A stretch of 9,564 nt of DNA. It comes from UBA6776 sp964636785 (GTDB lineage: Bacteria > Bdellovibrionota > Bdellovibrionia > Bdellovibrionales > UBA1609). The stretch is taken from contig CAZWVK010000100.1 of NCBI GenBank assembly GCA_964636785.1, forward strand, positions 1 through 9,564, in the 5' to 3' direction. How positions within the stretch are numbered: position 1 is the first letter of the stretch; each line of letters starts with the position of its first letter. The position numbers were made by a program, and so were the translations under genes. Shown piece by piece: positions 5,531 through 9,564 of the stretch. The notes under the pieces are model-generated. The model saw only the letters and a list, made by a program, of their open reading frames with translations. It had not been told where the DNA came from and searched no databases.

Positions 5531-7405
5531 ATGGAATTGAGAAATATTTGTATTATTGCCCACGTGGATCATGGAAAGACCACGCTGGTGGACCATCTAT
5601 TGCGCCAAGGCGGATCCTTTTCTGAACGTGAGCAAGTGGATGAGCGAGTTATGGACTCCATGGACCTTGAGCGTGAACGTGGAATCACGATCTCGGCCAA
5701 GAATGCTGCGATTAAGTATAAGGACGCCCGTATTAATATCATCGATACCCCAGGGCACGCGGATTTCGGTGGTGAAGTTGAAAGAATTCTTGGAATGGTG
5801 GATGGTGCAGTTCTTCTTGTGGATGCTGCTGAAGGTCCACTTCCGCAAACACGATTCGTCTTACAAAAAGCTTTGGAAAAAGGTCAACGGGTCATTCTTT
5901 GTATTAATAAAGTGGATCGGCCAGAAGTTTCTGACGGCATTCGCACTAAGGAAGTTGTGAATCACGTTTTCGATTTATTTATTGATCTTGGAGCTTCTGA
6001 AGAACAAGCGGATTTTCCCATTGTTTATGCGTGCGCAAGAGAGGGCTGGTGCACAACAGATCCAGACGAGATCCCAGCACTTATTTCCGGTGAGAAAAAA
6101 GGAAGTCTAGAGCCTCTTTTTGAATTGGTTGTTGAAAAAGTTGAGCCGCCACATGTGGATCACAGCAAACCATTTCAAATGATTGTGTCCAATTTGGGAT
6201 GGTCCGACTTTGTGGGCCGTTTGGCGATTGGCCGAGTGACAAGTGGAACTGTTGAGGTGGGTCAGAAATTAACTCGGCAAGGAATCACAGAAGAGGGAAA
6301 ACCTAAAAACCAAAACTTCACGGTCAGTCAGCTTTTCCACTATGATGGCCTCAAGCAAACAGAAGTGAAAGCCATTGGCGCAGGTGACGTGGCGGTTATT
6401 GCGGGAACTGAAGACTTTGAGATTGGTGACACTGTCACATCCGATGACAGCCTTCCAGCTCTTCCTCGTTTGGAAGTCAACCGGCCAACCCTTGCCATGG
6501 TCTTTTCTGTAAATACATCTCCATTTTCCGGCAAAGATGGTGAAGCCGTTCAATCCCGAAAACTTCGTGAACGATTATTAAGAGAAGTTCGCATGAATGT
6601 TGCTGTTCGTTTTGAAGAAACCGAACAACCTGATCAATTTCGTGTGCTTGGACGCGGGGAACTTCAGTTTGCAATCCTCATTGAGCAAATGCGCCGTGAA
6701 GGGTTGGAGTTCATGGTGGGCCGACCCATTGTTCTTACAAAGATTGAAGATGGAATTAAAATGGAACCCATCGAGAAAGCCACCTTGGATCTTCCCGAAG
6801 AGTTTTCCGGTGAAGTCACAAGAATGTTTCAAGAAAGAAAAGGGATTCTCGCCTCATATGAAACCAGCGGAACTCAATCCGGTCCTTCTGGAACACAGAA
6901 TCGTGTGCGCCTAGAGTTTGACATCCCTACCCGCGGTCTTCTTGGAATGAGAACCAAATATTTAACGGCGACCAAGGGCGAAGGTTTGTTTAGCTCTCAA
7001 TTGACCGGATATGTGGAGTGGAAAGGCGATCTCTTGCATCGTGCAAATGGTGCACTCGTTGCAGATCGCTCTGGAAAAGTGACTGAGTATGCTCTTTTGA
7101 ATTTGGATGACCGGGGCGTTTTATTTTTACAACCCGGTGTCGAGGTTTATGAGGGCATGGTGATTGGAGAGTTCAATAAAGAAAATGATTTGAACGTAAA
7201 CCCATGCCGCGAAAAGAAGTTAACAAACGTGCGCGCGGCGGGCTCGGATCACTATGAAGCCCTTAAAGGGATTCGCCAAATGAGTTTGGAAAAGTGCATT
7301 GAATGGATCGAAGAAGATGAGTGGATCGAGGTCACCCCGAAGTCCATTCGCTTAAGGAAAAAGATTTTACCTGCGAACCAAAGAAGCATTATTCGTCGAT
7401 CTTAA
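5531..7405 (+). CDS. typA: Translational GTPase TypA/BipA
   Basis: TypA (BipA) is a ribosome-associated GTPase related to EF-G and LepA that supports ribosome assembly and growth under stress or cold. All G motifs are present: G1 AHVDHGKTT (residues 10-18), switch I RERGITI (48-54), G3 DTPGH (72-76), G4 NKVD (126-129) and the G5-like YACA (166-169). These are followed by the beta-barrel domain, the EF-G III/V-like domains (for example RGELQFAILIEQMRREG and PTRGLLGMRTKYL) and the TypA-specific C-terminal domain with NVNPCREKKLTNVRAAGSD. At 624 aa it is slightly longer than the E. coli protein because of a basic tail (RKKILPANQRSIIRRS). The ATG abuts the upstream TAA with only a weak AGAG (5517-5520) ahead of it, so translation probably depends on coupling to the epimerase. 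The mRNA runs toward a long hairpin at 7451-7491. Confidence 0.97.
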   Translation: MELRNICIIAHVDHGKTTLVDHLLRQGGSFSEREQVDERVMDSMDLERERGITISAKNAAIKYKDARINIIDTPGHADFGGEVERILGMVDGAVLLVDAAEGPLPQTRFVLQKALEKGQRVILCINKVDRPEVSDGIRTKEVVNHVFDLFIDLGASEEQADFPIVYACAREGWCTTDPDEIPALISGEKKGSLEPLFELVVEKVEPPHVDHSKPFQMIVSNLGWSDFVGRLAIGRVTSGTVEVGQKLTRQGITEEGKPKNQNFTVSQLFHYDGLKQTEVKAIGAGDVAVIAGTEDFEIGDTVTSDDSLPALPRLEVNRPTLAMVFSVNTSPFSGKDGEAVQSRKLRERLLREVRMNVAVRFEETEQPDQFRVLGRGELQFAILIEQMRREGLEFMVGRPIVLTKIEDGIKMEPIEKATLDLPEEFSGEVTRMFQERKGILASYETSGTQSGPSGTQNRVRLEFDIPTRGLLGMRTKYLTATKGEGLFSSQLTGYVEWKGDLLHRANGALVADRSGKVTEYALLNLDDRGVLFLQPGVEVYEGMVIGEFNKENDLNVNPCREKKLTNVRAAGSDHYEALKGIRQMSLEKCIEWIEEDEWIEVTPKSIRLRKKILPANQRSIIRRS

Positions 7406-7450
7406 GCTCCATTTATTAACTCATTGAATCGACAAAACAATTTCTAATCA

Positions 7451-7491
7451 AGTCGCCAAGCCTTGGTCTTAACCTTGGCTTTCAAGCGACT
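7451..7491 (+). other. Long imperfect hairpin downstream of typA, followed by a C7 tract
   Basis: The outer stem AGTCGC (7451-7456) pairs with GCGACT (7486-7491). The middle stem AAGCC (7458-7462) pairs with GGCTT (7477-7481) and the inner stem GGT (7465-7467) with ACC (7472-7474) around CTTA. It lies 46 bases after the typA stop and upstream of the next promoter, so it belongs to the typA 3' region. It is followed by seven cytosines rather than a U tract, so it is not a standard intrinsic terminator. It may stabilise the transcript end or act with Rho. Confidence 0.5.
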
Positions 7492-7510
7492 CCCCCCCTC
7501 TGGAATTCGC

Positions 7511-7538
7511 TTGTGTAAAGGCTTTTGTATGCTATATT
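7511..7538 (+). promoter_or_regulatory. Candidate promoter of the RRM protein gene
   Basis: TTGTGT (7511-7516) and TATATT (7533-7538) are 16 bases apart, in the 220-base gap after typA. This gives a leader of about 80 bases before the ATG at 7626, long enough for post-transcriptional control. The match is moderate, and TATGCT (7528-7533) overlaps it as a second possible -10. Confidence 0.5.
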
Positions 7539-7612
7539 CCGAAGCAGATACAGGTTTACAGGTACGCCACGGGAGACTTCTTTGTGGAACTTGGGGCCGG
7601 AACAAGAACACG

Positions 7613-7618
7613 AAGGAG
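7613..7618 (+). promoter_or_regulatory. Ribosome binding site deciding the ATG start at 7626
   Basis: AAGGAG seven bases before ATG 7626 is a strong Shine-Dalgarno sequence. It rules out the in-frame GTG at 7584, which would prepend 14 residues. Confidence 0.85.
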
Positions 7619-7625
7619 AATAAGA

Positions 7626-7952
7626 ATGAATAAGAAACTCTACGTGGGGAACCTTCCCTACACTTTTGACGATCAAAGTCTACAGTCAGAGTTTTCACAG
7701 TTTGGACAGGTTGAATCTGCCCGTGTGATCACTGACCGTGAAACTGGAAGATCAAAAGGCTTTGGATTCGTAGAAATGAGTTCAGAGGATGAGGCCAACA
7801 ACGCGATTGATAAATTGAATGGTCAATCTGTTGGCGGAAGAAACATCACTGTTTCAGTTGCTAAACCACAAGCGCCACGCGAAGGCGGACGCGGTGGATT
7901 TGGTGGCGGTCGCGGTGGCGGCGGCGGACACAGAAACCGCGGCGGATATTAA
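7626..7952 (+). CDS. RNA-binding protein: single RRM with Gly/Arg-rich tail
   Basis: This 108-aa protein has one RNA recognition motif over residues 4-80. RNP2 is LYVGNL (5-10) and RNP1 is KGFGFVEM (44-51), with the aromatic residues that stack on RNA bases (Tyr6, Phe46 and Phe48). The stretch LNGQSVGGRNITVSVAK closes the domain. Residues 85-108 are a glycine/arginine tail with RGG-type repeats, as in bacterial glycine-rich RRM proteins (the Rbp type known from cyanobacteria and several proteobacteria) and plant GRPs. It likely acts as a cytoplasmic RNA chaperone, often cold- or stress-linked in relatives. It has its own promoter and a leader of about 80 bases. The next gene converges from the other strand with only 8 bases between the stops, so its transcript is likely to end inside that gene's antisense. 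Confidence 0.93.
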   Translation: MNKKLYVGNLPYTFDDQSLQSEFSQFGQVESARVITDRETGRSKGFGFVEMSSEDEANNAIDKLNGQSVGGRNITVSVAKPQAPREGGRGGFGGGRGGGGGHRNRGGY

Positions 7953-7960
7953 TTTATTCG

Positions 7961-8293
7961 CTACTCGCAGATAATCTGCGATAACTCGTAAAACCTGTCG
8001 GCGTTTCCTTCATCGGGAAACGCCTGCAGAATCTCCCCTTCCTTATTTAAAGCAACATACGGTCCGTACCATCCTTTAATGGCCGAAGTCTGATACGCTC
8101 TTGTAAATCCATTTAAAAAACAAAACCCTGTTGCCGACTCGTCATACCAATCATCATCCCAAGTGTCCTCGTCGATAATCTTATGTGGTACTCCATCAAT
8201 TTCGAAAACGGGATGATCAAAGGTTTTAAGAGCATGGCTTGAAAAGCCAAATCCTAAAAACAAGAAAGATAAAAGCATTCGATTGAGTTTCAT
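7961..8293 (-). CDS. Small secreted acidic protein, unrecognised family
   Basis: This 110-aa protein is predicted to be exported. Residues 1-21 form a signal peptide (MKLNRMLLSFLFLGFGFSSHA) with a basic start, a hydrophobic core and a cleavage site after SHA. The mature part is about 89 residues. It has an acidic, Trp-rich patch (DEDTWDDDWYDE, about 41-52) and two cysteines (Cys58 in GFCFLNGF and Cys109, second from the end) that could form one disulfide. I do not recognise the family. The ATG at 8293 is chosen because AAGGAG stands seven bases before it and the signal peptide begins there. A longer form from 8359 would put 22 residues ahead of the signal and has no ribosome binding site. It is convergent with the RRM gene and divergent from the Cys-rich secreted gene, 91 bases away. 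Confidence 0.8.
   Translation of the reverse strand: MKLNRMLLSFLFLGFGFSSHALKTFDHPVFEIDGVPHKIIDEDTWDDDWYDESATGFCFLNGFTRAYQTSAIKGWYGPYVALNKEGEILQAFPDEGNADRFYELSQIICE
7965..7981. other. 8-bp inverted repeat at the convergent gene junction
   Basis: TCGCAGAT (7965-7972) and ATCTGCGA (7974-7981) are exact complements around A7973, just past the RRM stop and inside the last codons of the small secreted gene. It might help end transcription in either direction, but no U tract follows on either strand, so a terminator call is weak. Confidence 0.4.
8000..8024. other. 9-bp hairpin near the 3' end of the small secreted gene
   Basis: GGCGTTTCC (8000-8008) is complementary to GGAAACGCC (8016-8024) with a 7-base loop. 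It lies 48 bases beyond the RRM stop, within the coding region of the opposite strand (AFPDEGNAD). On the minus strand it is followed soon by TTTT. It may cap the 3' end of the RRM transcript. A chance stem of this size in 9.5 kb is not very improbable. Confidence 0.35.
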
Positions 8294-8300
8294 TTTGAGA

Positions 8301-8306
8301 CTCCTT
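8301..8306 (-). promoter_or_regulatory. Ribosome binding site deciding the start at 8293 (minus strand)
   Basis: On the minus strand AAGGAG precedes ATG 8293 by seven bases. This fixes the start of the small secreted protein at its signal peptide. Confidence 0.85.
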
Positions 8307-8384
8307 TTCTTATTAGGCTCAACCAATGACCAGCTCTGTGTCAATGGCTTAAGAATCATCTTCGACTTCTCGATGAGTTAGAAG

Positions 8385-9564
8385 ATGAAACTATTCGTAT
8401 TAATTTTACTTTTTCCTATTTTCAGCTTCGCTCTTCCAATCAAAATCGGAAAAAACGTTGTCATTCGAGCAGCGCAAAATGGAAAAGCCGTTTCTAAGGG
8501 ACCTTTTGTTTTAAAAGCAGGATCCATCATTGAAATTCCGGATCAGTATGTGGTGCGAAACAGTATCGGTGATATTGATCTTGTGGCGACGCTTTTAAAT
8601 TGGCGAACCAGTGATCGACGGAACGGAATTCTTTCCATTGTAGATGCAAACAACAAGGTCAAAGGACAAGATGCATTCTTCGAACTTAAAGTGATCGAAG
8701 CCGCATCTGGCTCTGTTCTTCCCAAAGATTTCACTGGAGTGGTTGCACTTGATTACTTGGCGCGAACCAGATCATTGACCGTGGTTCAAGACACAGCTCC
8801 AGTAAATCCATCGGTGGTTGATACCTCAGGCTCTTCCTCATCCGGCTCCTCACCTCCACTTCCTGAGTCAGCTCCGATCCCAGAGCCAAGACCGACAACA
8901 GAATCTCAACTTCCAGCGCTTGGATCTTCGGGAAGCGGCAGCGGTAATGCAAACATTCCTATCCCAACACCAGCACCCAGAGAACCTCCGTCTAAACAAG
9001 AAGTTCTTCAGCCGGATACCACAACATCAGACAGCGACATTCGTGTTCTTGAAACCCCAACGCCCCCGGCTTCAACAGCCACGTCTCCTCCAGTTCCAAT
9101 CGAGAATATTCCAGTTCCTGGAGCCGCACACGCGATTGAAGAGGCCTCTCGAGTGCTTCCAGGTGCAGGCGCAGCCGACACAGTTTGTCCCGATGGCGAC
9201 TGCACAGTCACTACTGCAGGGACGGATACGGAAGATAAGTTGGTCTGTGAACAGATCGCAAAAGGAGAATTTCCGGAAAGCTTAAATTCACTTCCAAAGA
9301 ATTCCTCTGGTCGAAAAACGGTAGACGCATCGATACAGTGGATCAGTCGAGTTCTAAAAAATCCTTCTCAATGTAAGGGCTCCTGCACTTATGAATCCTC
9401 AGGTTTTCTTGGAAAGCTTCTTTCCCCACAAGGGCGACTGAATAGCTACTGCGACTCTATTAAAAACTGTTCTGATCGCTGTAAAACTTCAGAAATTCAA
9501 ACGACTTGGAAGTGCACAAACGCTTCTAAAAAACGAGCTCGTGAATGCACACAGACTTGCTCTC
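8385..9564 (+). CDS. Secreted modular protein with Pro/Ser-rich linker and Cys-rich domain (incomplete at window end)
   Basis: The frame is open from ATG 8385 through the last base: 393 codons without a stop, so the C-terminus is missing. Residues 1-16 are a signal peptide (MKLFVLILLFPIFSFA) with a likely cleavage after SFA. Residues 17-135 look like a compact, beta-rich domain (IKIGKNVVIRAAQNGKAV…VLKAGSIIEIPDQYVV…). Residues 136-265 are a low-complexity linker rich in Pro, Ser, Thr and Gly. From 266 onward there are 11 cysteines (268, 273, 288, 330, 334, 356, 362, 366, 377, 388, 392), suggesting disulfides and a periplasmic, surface or extracellular site. I do not recognise the domains. The missing part could hold a catalytic domain such as a peptidoglycan hydrolase, but nothing visible proves that. 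The start has only a weak GAG about 7 bases upstream. Confidence 0.85.
   Translation, partial: MKLFVLILLFPIFSFALPIKIGKNVVIRAAQNGKAVSKGPFVLKAGSIIEIPDQYVVRNSIGDIDLVATLLNWRTSDRRNGILSIVDANNKVKGQDAFFELKVIEAASGSVLPKDFTGVVALDYLARTRSLTVVQDTAPVNPSVVDTSGSSSSGSSPPLPESAPIPEPRPTTESQLPALGSSGSGSGNANIPIPTPAPREPPSKQEVLQPDTTTSDSDIRVLETPTPPASTATSPPVPIENIPVPGAAHAIEEASRVLPGAGAADTVCPDGDCTVTTAGTDTEDKLVCEQIAKGEFPESLNSLPKNSSGRKTVDASIQWISRVLKNPSQCKGSCTYESSGFLGKLLSPQGRLNSYCDSIKNCSDRCKTSEIQTTWKCTNASKKRARECTQTCS

Noticed and set aside
5597..6832. Several antisense and offset open frames of 60-134 codons across typA
   Set aside because: They coincide with the strongly conserved TypA frame and show no domains or ribosome binding sites; they are codon-bias shadows.
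7584..7625. Upstream in-frame GTG start for the RRM gene
   Set aside because: The strong AAGGAG at 7613-7618 and the RRM boundary both favour ATG 7626.
8310..8344. TTGACA on the minus strand (8344-8339) ahead of the small secreted gene, with TAATAA (8315-8310)
   Set aside because: The spacing is 23 bases and no acceptable -10 lies at 16-18, so I do not call a promoter. The divergent promoters must lie in this region but are not clear.
8294..8359. Longer start (8359) for the minus-strand secreted gene
   Set aside because: It would bury the signal peptide behind 22 residues and would translate through the ribosome binding site of the better start.
8818..9285. A 155-codon open frame on the plus strand
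   Set aside because: It lies wholly within the signal-peptide-bearing gene starting at 8385. It reads as Gln/Arg/Pro-rich low complexity, as expected from an offset frame over a Pro/Ser-rich linker, and it has no supported start.

Overview
The window looks like part of a Gram-negative bacterial chromosome. Base composition is moderate (around the mid-40s % G+C by eye) and genes are tightly packed. The mix of secreted Cys-rich proteins, a bacterial glycine-rich RRM protein and a BipA-type GTPase fits the Bdellovibrionota or a neighbouring 'deltaproteobacterial' lineage. That placement is inference from gene style, not from a marker gene. I see no mobile element, CRISPR array, rRNA or tRNA.

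Positions 1-998 hold the possible tail of an upstream gene and an unrecognised 289-residue protein whose start is unclear. Inside its 5' coding region is a perfect 14-bp inverted repeat around a single base (193-221), the strongest unexplained DNA structure in the window.

Positions 1012-3349 are a three-gene unit on the plus strand. It encodes a low-molecular-weight protein tyrosine phosphatase, a YhdH/AcuI-type NADPH reductase and a metallo-beta-lactamase-fold hydrolase. Both junctions are 4-base stop/start overlaps (GTGA, then TTGA), so translation is probably coupled. A near-consensus promoter (TTGTCA-18-TATAAT) ends 6 bases before the ATG of the phosphatase, and that ATG has no ribosome binding site. 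The transcript is therefore predicted to be leaderless.

Positions 3408-7405 look like a second unit. It encodes a YheT-family alpha/beta hydrolase, an NAD-dependent sugar-nucleotide epimerase/dehydratase and the translational GTPase TypA/BipA. The epimerase stop codon and the typA start codon abut with no gap. A long imperfect hairpin follows typA.

Positions 7511-7952 hold a separate promoter and a small RNA-binding protein (one RRM plus an RGG-like tail). Tail to tail with it, 8 bases away, is a minus-strand gene for a small secreted acidic protein (7961-8293). Diverging from that is a plus-strand gene (8385 to the window end, incomplete) for a secreted modular protein: signal peptide, N-terminal domain, long Pro/Ser/Thr-rich linker, then a region with 11 cysteines.

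Most genes belong to known families. The points most worth following are the in-gene palindrome, the predicted leaderless start, the coupled phosphatase-reductase-hydrolase cassette and the truncated Cys-rich exported protein.
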